A DNA stretch of 30,691 bases from a virus, in IMG/VR virus record IMGVR_UViG_3300045806_000047, positions 1-30,691 of that record, one strand, 5' to 3'. The stretch's first letter is position 1, and every line of letters starts with the position of its first letter. A program made the translations under genes and the position numbers. This document shows positions 21,967 through 29,480 of the stretch, piece by piece. The notes below the pieces were generated by a model, which was given only the letters and a program-made list of their open reading frames with translations, was not told where the DNA came from and did not search any database.

Positions 21967-22148
21967 TTTTCATCAATCTCTTTCTTTTTAATGTTAAACC
22001 AATCGAGCAATTCTTGTTTAGTTTCATCATGTTCTTTTTGCTCGATTGGGTTTAAACTTTCCTTTGACTGAAGTATCACCATCTTTTGACATTTTGGAAG
22101 TATAAAAGTGTTAAATTCTTCCATCGTTTGCTTGTAATCTATGCTCAT
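21963..22148 (-). CDS. Small helical protein (61 aa) in the repeat-flanked cassette
   Basis: The minus-strand frame from 22148 begins MSIDYKQTMEEFNTFILPKC and is highly charged and helical, ending DWFNIKKKEIDEN. AAAGG lies eight bases before the ATG. It is convergent with the YiiX-like gene, overlapping its end by four bases. With that gene it fills the space between the repeat copies. It could be a partner, such as an inhibitor, but this is speculation. Not recognised. Confidence 0.55.
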   Translation of the reverse strand: MSIDYKQTMEEFNTFILPKCQKMVILQSKESLNPIEQKEHDETKQELLDWFNIKKKEIDEN

Positions 22149-22191
22149 TTTTATGACCTTTTTGTTAGTGTTTAGATGATATTTTTGCCGG

Positions 22192-22429
22192 ACTCACTTT
22201 TTCAACTTTCAAAGAGTTTTGAACAAAATTTCACCTTCAAGTCCACAAAATTCACAAAACTTCACCCATTTGGGAAAATGTGGTATCACAATTATCCATT
22301 AACTGTCTATATATAACTGATAATTGTGATACCACAGATAGGTCTAAAAACACTTTAAAACTCTTAAACTTTCCTCTCTTTCTCTCCTCTCTCTGTCTCA
22401 TTGTAAAGACCCTTCTGATTTATAGGCGA
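22192..22429. repeat. Long direct repeat, copy B
   Basis: Copy B begins ACTCACTTTTTCAACTTTC like copy A and ends TATAGGCGA directly at the stop of the 283-aa gene. It lacks the extra 20-base block and most of the CT tract of copy A. The palindrome arms are unchanged although the bases inside the palindrome differ. Confidence 0.88.
22279..22336. repeat. Large palindrome in copy B
   Basis: The arms (22279-22296 and 22319-22336) are identical to those of copy A and perfectly complementary over 18 bases. The inner 22 bases differ and have lost the AGTTAT arm of the secondary stem. Conservation of the arms but not the centre suggests that the arms are what matters. Confidence 0.88.
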
Positions 22430-23281
22430 TTACAACTTTGCAAACTCCTTCAATCCAGCACTTATCAATGCTTCTTGTATATCAAGAATTTCAGATACCA
22501 AACCTTGGTCAAGTGTATCATCCACTCTTGCCTGATTAAAATACTTTTGCATGATAGTTAATGCTTGATACCACTTCAAATCTTCACCTTCAAGTTCATC
22601 TTCATCATATTCATCTATTATTGAGAATGGAACTTCTTTTAACCCTTTGATAAAACATATACCTAAAATACTGGAATTAATCCAGTGTGTAATTTCAAGT
22701 TGCCAACAATAAGTTAAATACTTTTTACCTATTCCACTTAAACTTTTACCCTTTCTTTCACCAAAATACCAATATACTTCACCTTCAACTCTATTTGGTA
22801 AATTATTAAGGTCTATTATCTCATTTGGAACACATAAACTTCCAATAATATCAGGTAATTTATTTGGTATTGTATTATTCTCATCTAGTTTTGGAGTAAA
22901 GCATAAATTCCATTCATTATTCTGTGAAATCTCATAACCAAAAACCTTTTCAAATTCTTCACAAATTAATTCAGTTGCCTTAATGAACATCCCACTAAAA
23001 TCAGGAAAACTTTCTTGATAGTAATCAAAATCATTTTCATATTCTGACACTTTCTGTGACTCTGGCAACTCATTCCACCATTGAACAATAATATCACTAA
23101 TCTCTTCATAAATACACTCAGCGAGTGAATGAGAACCATCTTCAATTAGTTCAAAGTACTTATGCTCATAATTAGGAAACATATAACCTTTGTTTAATAC
23201 CTCAAGTGCTGCCTCATGTATTAAACTTTCATCAAAAGTTAATGCTTCAACTTCTTCTTGACTAATCAAATATTTTTGCAT
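22430..23281 (-). CDS. Unknown acidic 283-aa protein
   Basis: The product is not recognised. It begins MQKYLISQEEVEALTFDESL, is acidic throughout, and has a Trp-rich segment (IIVQWWNELPESQ), a central VEGEVYWYFGERKGKSLSG stretch and a strongly acidic loop near residue 225 (DEYDEDELEGEDL). There is no membrane segment or signal peptide. GGAAAT lies a few bases before the ATG. The stop abuts repeat copy B. A DNA-mimic or host-takeover protein is conceivable from the charge, but there is no direct evidence. Confidence 0.6.
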   Translation of the reverse strand: MQKYLISQEEVEALTFDESLIHEAALEVLNKGYMFPNYEHKYFELIEDGSHSLAECIYEEISDIIVQWWNELPESQKVSEYENDFDYYQESFPDFSGMFIKATELICEEFEKVFGYEISQNNEWNLCFTPKLDENNTIPNKLPDIIGSLCVPNEIIDLNNLPNRVEGEVYWYFGERKGKSLSGIGKKYLTYCWQLEITHWINSSILGICFIKGLKEVPFSIIDEYDEDELEGEDLKWYQALTIMQKYFNQARVDDTLDQGLVSEILDIQEALISAGLKEFAKL

Positions 23282-23389
23282 ACTAATTTCCAGTTTCTCT
23301 ATAAATAAAAGTATAGACCATAATTCAGTTTACACCTGCAAAAATTGGATATACAGTCTATCTAACATCAACAAATAGGAGAGAACACT

Positions 23390-24067
23390 ATGAAAACACT
23401 AACAATTTTACCTTTAGTCTTACTAATGACTGGATGTGCACCTGGCATAAATTATGTCAACCCTGATTTTGTTAATTACTGCAACAAGACTTTAGACAAT
23501 GAAGACCACTTAATGATGTATCACAATTCAGGTTACAACCCTTGTGGAAGTTGGTCAATATCAAGATTTACAATTGAAAGTGATAAACAAGACAAAATAA
23601 AAGAAGCTAAAAGAGTTAAAGATGAAGAGGAACGTAATGCAACTATTGTGATTGACAATGTTGCATTTGACAAAAAACGATATGACAACCTTGTTAAAGT
23701 TGGTGAGGAGTGTATGAAACTAAATACAACTGAATTTAAACTTAATGATGGTTCAACGGCTTGGTACAACGGTCATGTATTAGGAGCACCCAATATATCA
23801 GGAACTCGTATGACACCCACTATTATGGACAAAATGTTAAAAGAAGTTGAAGAAGACCAAGCTACTGGTAACAATGGATGTGACTATGAAGAAGGAACTT
23901 ATGCTGAAGCTAAAGCAAGACAACAACATACAATGAGATTAATTGGAAGAGTTCAAGCGAGTATGCCTTGCAACAACGTGACAGTCTATAGTGGAGTTAA
24001 TCGTGGTCATACCTACAATGGCAATATTGGATTAAATAAGTCTTGTGGTTCAGTTCGAGTTAAGTAA
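23390..24067 (+). CDS. Lipoprotein of unknown function (225 aa)
   Basis: The product starts MKTLTILPLVLLMTGCAPG, a clear lipoprotein signal peptide with lipobox LMTGC and lipidated Cys16. The mature part is polar, with a charged helix (DKQDKIKEAKRVKDEEER, about residues 64-81), scattered cysteines and a Gly/Asn-rich C-terminus (VNRGHTYNGNIGLNKS). AATAGGAGAGAACACT is a good ribosome site. It is placed before the packaging genes. Phage lipoproteins often block superinfection or alter host surface in lysogens; this is a possibility only. Confidence 0.72.
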   Translation: MKTLTILPLVLLMTGCAPGINYVNPDFVNYCNKTLDNEDHLMMYHNSGYNPCGSWSISRFTIESDKQDKIKEAKRVKDEEERNATIVIDNVAFDKKRYDNLVKVGEECMKLNTTEFKLNDGSTAWYNGHVLGAPNISGTRMTPTIMDKMLKEVEEDQATGNNGCDYEEGTYAEAKARQQHTMRLIGRVQASMPCNNVTVYSGVNRGHTYNGNIGLNKSCGSVRVK

Positions 24068-24244
24068 AGAATTGAAACCTGTGTGCAAGGCGACACTGTT
24101 GCCTTTACTGTCACCCAAAAAGTGATAACTATCTTTTACACTACCTGCGATGAAAGGATTTCACACTTTCACCACACACACCACTTCAACACCGGAGTGT
24201 CACTTTAATAATTAGATAAATAAGATTTTATCAAGGAAGATTAA
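24068..24244. other. Gap before terminase; possible packaging-site region
   Basis: These 177 bases are less AT-rich than their surroundings and hold small inverted repeats such as AAGGC/GCCTT (24087-24105). A lambda-type cos site would be expected just upstream of the small terminase gene, but no cohesive-end motif can be identified by eye. Confidence 0.3.
24215..24222 (+). promoter_or_regulatory. Late-promoter-like octamer GATAAATA before terminase
   Basis: GATAAATAAGATTTTATC lies 30 bases before the ATG at 24245. It would start the packaging and head operon. Seven of eight bases match the T4 late octamer. Confidence 0.42.
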
Positions 24245-24760
24245 ATGCCTGCACCATCATCAACTAAAAAGGGTTATGTAAGTCGAGCAGACTTAGCAAC
24301 CAAGTTTAATGTAACCATTCAAACCATTAAAAATTGGGAACAAGCAGGAATGCCTGTTGACCATCGTGACTCTGGCAAAACTGGCACTACTTGGTATAAC
24401 GAGCAAGATGTTATGGATTGGTATGATGAAACTCAGAATTCAGATGAAGATATTGATGATGCTAAACTTCGCAAAACTAAAGCAGAAGCAACTTTAAAAG
24501 AACTTGAAGTTATAAAAGCAAATAATCAGTCAATTGATATAAAACTTTCAATTCAACTCTATGAACGTCAATGCAGTAACATTCGTGCTAAATTGATTGC
24601 TTTATCTTCTGCCTTAGCGGGTGCAATTTCAGACTCTTCAACTTATCAAGAAAGATTAGAAGTTACTCAAGAAGCAATCGCTTCAATATTAACTGAACTT
24701 ACAATTGATAAAATGTCTGTAAAAGATTGGACAAAAGTTATTAAGGATAATGATAAATAA
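24245..24760 (+). CDS. terS: Terminase small subunit (lambda Nu1-like)
   Basis: The 171-aa protein has an N-terminal winged-helix domain (VSRADLATKFNVTIQTIKNW, about residues 12-31) followed by GKTGTTWYNEQDVMDWY, the layout of lambda Nu1. The second half is a long coiled-coil helix (KLRKTKAEATLKELEVIKAN, about 76-95) and an oligomerisation domain. It recognises the packaging site and recruits the large subunit. It precedes a GpA-type large terminase with one small gene between. The ribosome site AAGGAAGATTAA precedes the ATG. Confidence 0.9.
   Translation: MPAPSSTKKGYVSRADLATKFNVTIQTIKNWEQAGMPVDHRDSGKTGTTWYNEQDVMDWYDETQNSDEDIDDAKLRKTKAEATLKELEVIKANNQSIDIKLSIQLYERQCSNIRAKLIALSSALAGAISDSSTYQERLEVTQEAIASILTELTIDKMSVKDWTKVIKDNDK
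24752..24759 (+). promoter_or_regulatory. Late-promoter-like octamer GATAAATA
   Basis: GATAAATAATATTTTAAC overlaps the end of the TerS gene and lies 32 bases before the ATG at 24784. No RBS-covering hairpin is seen here. Confidence 0.35.
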
Positions 24761-24783
24761 TATTTTAACAAGGAGAAACAACA

Positions 24784-25131
24784 ATGAAAACACTATTTGA
24801 ACAATTACTTGAACAACAAATTGAAAGTGATAAATTTTATAAACAAAGATATTATGATGAAACATTTATTATTGAGAAAGGATTAAATCAACATACTGAA
24901 TTTGAACTTAATAAAGATTTAGAAGGTGGTAAAGAGTTGGTAACTAATTTTGATTTTAAAATATCTCAAGGAAAAGAAAGAATTATTGAACATACTTTAA
25001 ATGTCATAATTCAAAAATTAAGACAATATCCAAAAGCAACTTTAACTTCAGATATAGAATTCACATTGACACCTGTATCAGGTAAAGAATTTGAAGTTCA
25101 CTCCTCTTCTTTTTGGGTAGTTGAAAAATAA
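24784..25131 (+). CDS. Unknown 115-aa protein between TerS and TerL
   Basis: The product begins MKTLFEQLLEQQIESDKFY, has a charged helical N-terminus, and a C-terminal beta-rich part (TLTSDIEFTLTPVSGKEFEV). It is not recognised. AAGGAGAAACAACA is a strong ribosome site. Lying inside the packaging operon it may assist packaging, but its form (small alpha-beta protein) does not resemble known terminase partners. Confidence 0.6.
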   Translation: MKTLFEQLLEQQIESDKFYKQRYYDETFIIEKGLNQHTEFELNKDLEGGKELVTNFDFKISQGKERIIEHTLNVIIQKLRQYPKATLTSDIEFTLTPVSGKEFEVHSSSFWVVEK

Positions 25132-25138
25132 ATAATAT

Positions 25139-27100
25139 ATGGAAATAGACCAAAGCACATTGGAAGTGCTTGCATTAGAGTCGTTCTTATCAGAACTAAA
25201 TTCTATCAACAAATCATCTTTCAAACCACCTTCTAAAATGTCCATCCTCGAATGGGCAGAAAATCGCTATGTCATGTCTTCTGAATATGCAAATGAAGCA
25301 GGTAAATATAGTACTAAACGTGCTTGGTATCAAAAAGGTATTTTAGAAGCAATTGGTGATAATACAATTCGAGAAGTTGTCCTAATGACTTCTTCTCAGA
25401 TTGGTAAATCAATCATACAACTTATCACGTTAGGGTATTTTGTCGAGCAAGAACCCTCTCCTATCCTTATGATTTTGCCTGATAAAGAAATGGGGCATAG
25501 ATTTTCAACTCAACGTGTTTCACCAATGGTTCGTGACTCTGGTATGAGTGACTTATTTAGAAATAATAATGATGGTTCAAATACTATCACTATGAAATCT
25601 TTCAAGGGTGGAAGTCTTAGAATTGGTTCTGCTGGTGTTGCTACTGATTTAACTGCTGACTCAATTAGAGTTCTCTTATTAGATGAAGTAGACAAATATA
25701 CTTCTTGCACTGGGAAAGGTGGCGACCCTGTAGAGTTAGCAAAACAACGTACAAAAACTTATCCAGATAATAAGAAGATTATCCTTACAAGCACACCGTT
25801 AATCAAGGGTGACTCGAAAATCGAAAGTGCATATGATAATTCAGACCAAAGAACCTTTAATCACCTGTGTATCCATTGTGACACCTTGTTTGCTCCAACC
25901 TGGGATTTAGTCAAATGGAATATAGTTGATGAAGAACCAATTCCAGACTCTGCATTACTCTACTGTCCTCATTGTGGAGGTGGACATAATGACCACGAAC
26001 GTCATAAATCAGTTAGAAATGGCGAATGGATTACAAAATATCCAGAACGTAAAGTTGCAGGATTTTATCTAAATGTTTTATCCAGTCCTTGGACTAAATT
26101 AGCAGAAGAGGTTGTCACCTACACTAAAGCATTATCAGACTCTACTCAAATGCAAAAATTTATGAATGAAAACCTTGGTCTTCCATATGAAGTGATTGGT
26201 GAACGTTTTGATAATATTGAATTCAATGACAGACTTGAAGATTATGATAAAACTCATATTCCTAATGAAGTACTCTTTTTAACTGCTGGAGTTGATACCC
26301 AAGCAGATAGACTTGAATGTGTTGTTTATGGTTGGGGCAAAGATTATGAAAACTGGGTAATAGACCACTTTATTGTACATGGACCACCAAATGATAAACA
26401 AACTTGGTATGGATTACATGAAACTCTTCAAGAACCTTATATTCGAAATGATGAATTAGTACTTAAAGTACGCAAAACTGGAATAGATACAGGTGGTAAT
26501 ACTAAAGAATTGGATGGATTTAGTGAGTATGTAAAGCGTTTTTGTAAAGATATGGCAAGATTTGGATATATGCCTTTTAAAGGTGCTTCTCATGCTCAAA
26601 AATCAATATTTCCAATGACTAAAGGTAAATCACTTAAGGTTTATTTGATTGATACTGACCTCGCTAAGTCAATGCTTTATGGAAATCTTAAAAAGACTAA
26701 AGTTGGTGGAGGTTATATTCACTTTCACAGAGGTTTAGATGAAGAATTCTTTACTCAATTAACTTCAGAACAAAGAGTTGTTGAGAAGAATAAAAATGGA
26801 TTAACAAAAGTTAAATGGAAACGTATTGGTTCAAGACGTGCTGAAATACTGGACTGTTCAGTTTATGCGTTAGCAGCAAGATTATCATTATTCAATAAAG
26901 TAGAAACACTTCAAGAAAGTTCAAATAATCGTCAAGTAGAAAGATTACAAGAAATTAATAAAGACAAAGTTGAAGAGGAAGTTAAACCAGAATATGAAGT
27001 TCAGAAACCTATAAATAATTCAATGAATGAACCTTCACCTATTCCACCTCCTAAACCAAGGCGAATGAACCCAAGGTTCAAGCAACAATATTCATTTTAG
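25139..27100 (+). CDS. terL: Terminase large subunit (lambda GpA family)
   Basis: The 653-aa protein is the packaging motor and nuclease. Its Walker A-like block is MTSSQIGKS (residues 83-91), Walker B is VLLLDEVD (178-185), and the coupling motif is ILTSTP (about 215-220). Two zinc-type cysteine pairs, CIHC (244-247) and CPHC (276-279), are typical of GpA. The nuclease domain begins with TAGVDTQADRLE, with Asp386 as a metal ligand. Length matches lambda GpA (641). The GpA family usually cuts at cos sites. The C-terminal 60 residues are charged and Pro-rich (SPIPPPKPRRMNPR). Confidence 0.95.
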   Translation: MEIDQSTLEVLALESFLSELNSINKSSFKPPSKMSILEWAENRYVMSSEYANEAGKYSTKRAWYQKGILEAIGDNTIREVVLMTSSQIGKSIIQLITLGYFVEQEPSPILMILPDKEMGHRFSTQRVSPMVRDSGMSDLFRNNNDGSNTITMKSFKGGSLRIGSAGVATDLTADSIRVLLLDEVDKYTSCTGKGGDPVELAKQRTKTYPDNKKIILTSTPLIKGDSKIESAYDNSDQRTFNHLCIHCDTLFAPTWDLVKWNIVDEEPIPDSALLYCPHCGGGHNDHERHKSVRNGEWITKYPERKVAGFYLNVLSSPWTKLAEEVVTYTKALSDSTQMQKFMNENLGLPYEVIGERFDNIEFNDRLEDYDKTHIPNEVLFLTAGVDTQADRLECVVYGWGKDYENWVIDHFIVHGPPNDKQTWYGLHETLQEPYIRNDELVLKVRKTGIDTGGNTKELDGFSEYVKRFCKDMARFGYMPFKGASHAQKSIFPMTKGKSLKVYLIDTDLAKSMLYGNLKKTKVGGGYIHFHRGLDEEFFTQLTSEQRVVEKNKNGLTKVKWKRIGSRRAEILDCSVYALAARLSLFNKVETLQESSNNRQVERLQEINKDKVEEEVKPEYEVQKPINNSMNEPSPIPPPKPRRMNPRFKQQYSF

Positions 27101-27116
27101 AAGGAACTAAAATACA

Positions 27117-27668
27117 ATGACAAGGATTGTCCCCCCAACTCTAATATCTGGAGATAGTTGGTCAACAACTTTTACACCTCTGGATTTAACTCAAGCACCT
27201 TCAGCAGGATGGACATTAACTTTGTCACTTAGAGGTGCTACGAATAATGATTTTGCAGGAACTACTTCTACTCCTAATACTTATGCCTTAAGTATTTCCA
27301 ATACTCAAGCAACATATACCACTGGAGTTTATCAATATATTGTTACTTTATCTCAAACTGGACAAAGATTAACAATAGAAAGTGGTCAAGTAATTGTTCA
27401 AGCAGATATAACCGCAACTGATGCTACTTTTGACCCAAGAACTCATGAAAAGAGAATGTTGGACTTTATTGAAAATTATATTGAACTTCGTGCAAGTGGT
27501 GGACAAATAGACCATGTAATGTCTGAAATTAATGGAATGAAACTTCAAAGAATGTCAGCAAATGAATTAACAACCTTACGAAATAGATACAAACTTATGG
27601 TAATGAGACAAACAAGAGGTAGTTTCCCTAAAAGAATTACCTATAATTTTAATGGGAGTGGAATATAA
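27117..27668 (+). CDS. Beta-sandwich plus gpW-like head-tail connector protein
   Basis: The 183-aa protein has two parts. Residues 1-100 form an Ig-like beta sandwich (SGDSWSTTFTPLDLT, AGWTLTLSLRGATN, TGVYQYIVTLSQTG, ESGQVIVQAD). Residues 105-183 are helical (HEKRMLDFIENYIELRAS, then INGMKLQRMSANELTTLRNRYK) with the pattern of gpW, the connector that joins head to tail. Proteins with this combination lie between TerL and portal in many Mu- and P2-like phages. The ATG follows AGAAGGAACTAAAATACA. The fold is inferred from pattern. Confidence 0.65.
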   Translation: MTRIVPPTLISGDSWSTTFTPLDLTQAPSAGWTLTLSLRGATNNDFAGTTSTPNTYALSISNTQATYTTGVYQYIVTLSQTGQRLTIESGQVIVQADITATDATFDPRTHEKRMLDFIENYIELRASGGQIDHVMSEINGMKLQRMSANELTTLRNRYKLMVMRQTRGSFPKRITYNFNGSGI

Positions 27669-29246
27669 ATGGATTTTTGGACAAGGATGTCGTCACTCTT
27701 CACTGGTAAAAGAACAAAACCTTTACCTCGTAACAATTTAAGATATTTTAAAGCAGGTCAATATACTCATACTTCTGACTTTGGTTCTTCACTTAATATA
27801 AATGCTGACCTTCAAGGAAGTCTTCAAACTCTTCGTTATAGATGTCGTGATGTAGTTCAAAATAATAGTGTTGCTGCTGGAATTGTTTCAACTTATAAAA
27901 ATAATATCATTGGACCTAATGGGGTTCAAATTACAGTTCAAAGTAAAACAAAAGGCGGTAAATTAGATATTGCTGCAAATCTTGCTATTCAATCTGCTTG
28001 GGAAGACTTTTGCTCATATGGCATACCTGATGTTGAAGGCAATAAAGATTTAATTAAAATTCAAGAAATGGTACTTCAATCTGCTGCTATTGATGGTGAA
28101 GCACTTATTATTATTCATAGAGGTGATGAATTCGGTAAATATCGTATTCAATTTGAAGTTAATTCAATTGATATTTTGTCTGATTATAATCGAGTTGCTG
28201 AAAATGGTAATTTAATCTATCAAGGTATAGAAATTAATGAATTTTCAAGACCTGTTGCTTATTGGTTACGTAAAAGAGATTTGAATGACCCTGCACAAAG
28301 AATTATGCCTGACTCAAGTACTAATGTTATTAGAGTACCTGCTGAGGATGTAATTCATCTTTATGATGTTGCTTATCCTAAACAAATACGTGGTATTCCT
28401 TGGTTAGTCACTGCTTTATTACCACTTCATCATGTTTCACAATTAGTTTCTACTGAATTAACTATGGCACGTTTGGCAGCAACTAAACGTGTGGTTTATA
28501 CAGTTGAACCTGATGCTGAAAGTTATCAAGCAAACCCTGATGATATGGACCAATTCTATAATGTTAATGACCAATTAGATGCTGCTTCTATTGAAGTACT
28601 TCAACCTGGTATGGATGTTAAATCAATTGATTGGCAAACTCCAAATACTGGACTTGCTGAATTTAGAAAGGTTGTTTTAAGGGATGTTGCTTCAGGTACA
28701 GGAGTTAGTTACAACACCATTGCAAATGACCTTGAAAGTGTAAATTATTCAAGTGCTCGATTTGGAGCATTAGAGCAAAGAACTACATTCCAAGCAAAAC
28801 AAAGATGGTTCGGCAATGCTTTTATTAGAAGAATTTATGTTGAATGGTTAGAAGTTCAACTTATGTACAACTCTATCACTTTACCTTCTGGAGCAACACC
28901 ATTCGGTATTGATAAATATGATAAGTTCAATGATATTAAATTAACTTATAAAGGTTGGACAAGTGTTGACCCTTTAAAAGATGCTAATGCTTCAAAAGCA
29001 CAATTAGCAAATATGACAACCACTTTCTCTGAGATTTGTTCTCAGGAAGGTAAAAACTTTGAAGATATTATTGATTTAAGAGTTCAGGAAGAACTTTTGA
29101 TTAGAGATAAATTCACTGCTGCTGGTTTAGAAGTGCCTGAATATAACGCTTCAATATTTGGTACTCCTTCTACTGAAGAAATGGAAATTGAACAAACTAA
29201 AGCAAATAACCAAACAACTAATTCAAAGGATAATGAAAATGTCTGA
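27669..29246 (+). CDS. Portal protein (lambda gpB family)
   Basis: The 525-aa protein is the dodecameric portal of the head vertex, length close to lambda gpB (533). Visible family blocks are LRYRCRDVVQNNSVAAGIVSTY (about residues 54-75), GEALIIIHRGDEF, YPKQIRGIPWLVTALLPLH (about 236-254), and RDVASGTGVSYNTIANDLESVNYSSARFG (about 337-365). The start follows the connector gene directly (TAAATGG) with GGGAG ahead. The acidic, Gln-rich tail overlaps the next start by eight bases. Neighbours TerL and protease confirm the role. Confidence 0.95.
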   Translation: MDFWTRMSSLFTGKRTKPLPRNNLRYFKAGQYTHTSDFGSSLNINADLQGSLQTLRYRCRDVVQNNSVAAGIVSTYKNNIIGPNGVQITVQSKTKGGKLDIAANLAIQSAWEDFCSYGIPDVEGNKDLIKIQEMVLQSAAIDGEALIIIHRGDEFGKYRIQFEVNSIDILSDYNRVAENGNLIYQGIEINEFSRPVAYWLRKRDLNDPAQRIMPDSSTNVIRVPAEDVIHLYDVAYPKQIRGIPWLVTALLPLHHVSQLVSTELTMARLAATKRVVYTVEPDAESYQANPDDMDQFYNVNDQLDAASIEVLQPGMDVKSIDWQTPNTGLAEFRKVVLRDVASGTGVSYNTIANDLESVNYSSARFGALEQRTTFQAKQRWFGNAFIRRIYVEWLEVQLMYNSITLPSGATPFGIDKYDKFNDIKLTYKGWTSVDPLKDANASKAQLANMTTTFSEICSQEGKNFEDIIDLRVQEELLIRDKFTAAGLEVPEYNASIFGTPSTEEMEIEQTKANNQTTNSKDNENV

Positions 29247-29433
29247 TTTAACCCTTACTGAACTTCATGAACAAGAAGTATTAACTAATGCAGAAGCAGC
29301 AATTGCAAATGCTACACCTACGCAACAAACATTAAATGAATTTGTAACCTTACAAACTGCAATTCCTGTAGGTGAAATTCCTCTTGAAGTTGCATTAAAT
29401 GAATACAATAAAGTGATTGCAAATTTATCATAA
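29239..29433 (+). CDS. Small unknown protein after portal (64 aa)
   Basis: The start is set at the ATG at 29239 (MSDLTLTELHEQE) with AAAGGA eight bases upstream; a longer open frame from 29158 lies inside the portal gene and has a different composition. The product is acidic and helical, with an ANATPTQQTLNEFV centre and IANLS end. In lambdoid phages a small head-completion or scaffold-associated protein often occurs here. It is not recognised. The stop is followed by a late-promoter-like octamer. Confidence 0.6.
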   Translation: MSDLTLTELHEQEVLTNAEAAIANATPTQQTLNEFVTLQTAIPVGEIPLEVALNEYNKVIANLS

Positions 29434-29442
29434 TAAAAATGC

Positions 29443-29450
29443 TATAAATA
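29443..29450 (+). promoter_or_regulatory. Late-promoter-like octamer TATAAATA before the capsid gene
   Basis: TATAAATAGTTATAAC lies 38 bases before the ATG at 29481 of the protease-capsid fusion. It is an exact match to the T4 late octamer. The GGAG ribosome site is about 12 bases before the ATG. Confidence 0.42.
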
Positions 29451-29480
29451 GTTATAACAAATAATGGAGTAGTAACGAAC

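Noticed and set aside
23300-23307. TATAAATA before the lipoprotein gene
   Set aside because: It is 90 bases from the start at 23390, outside the 29-39 range of the other sites, so it was left out of the promoter set.
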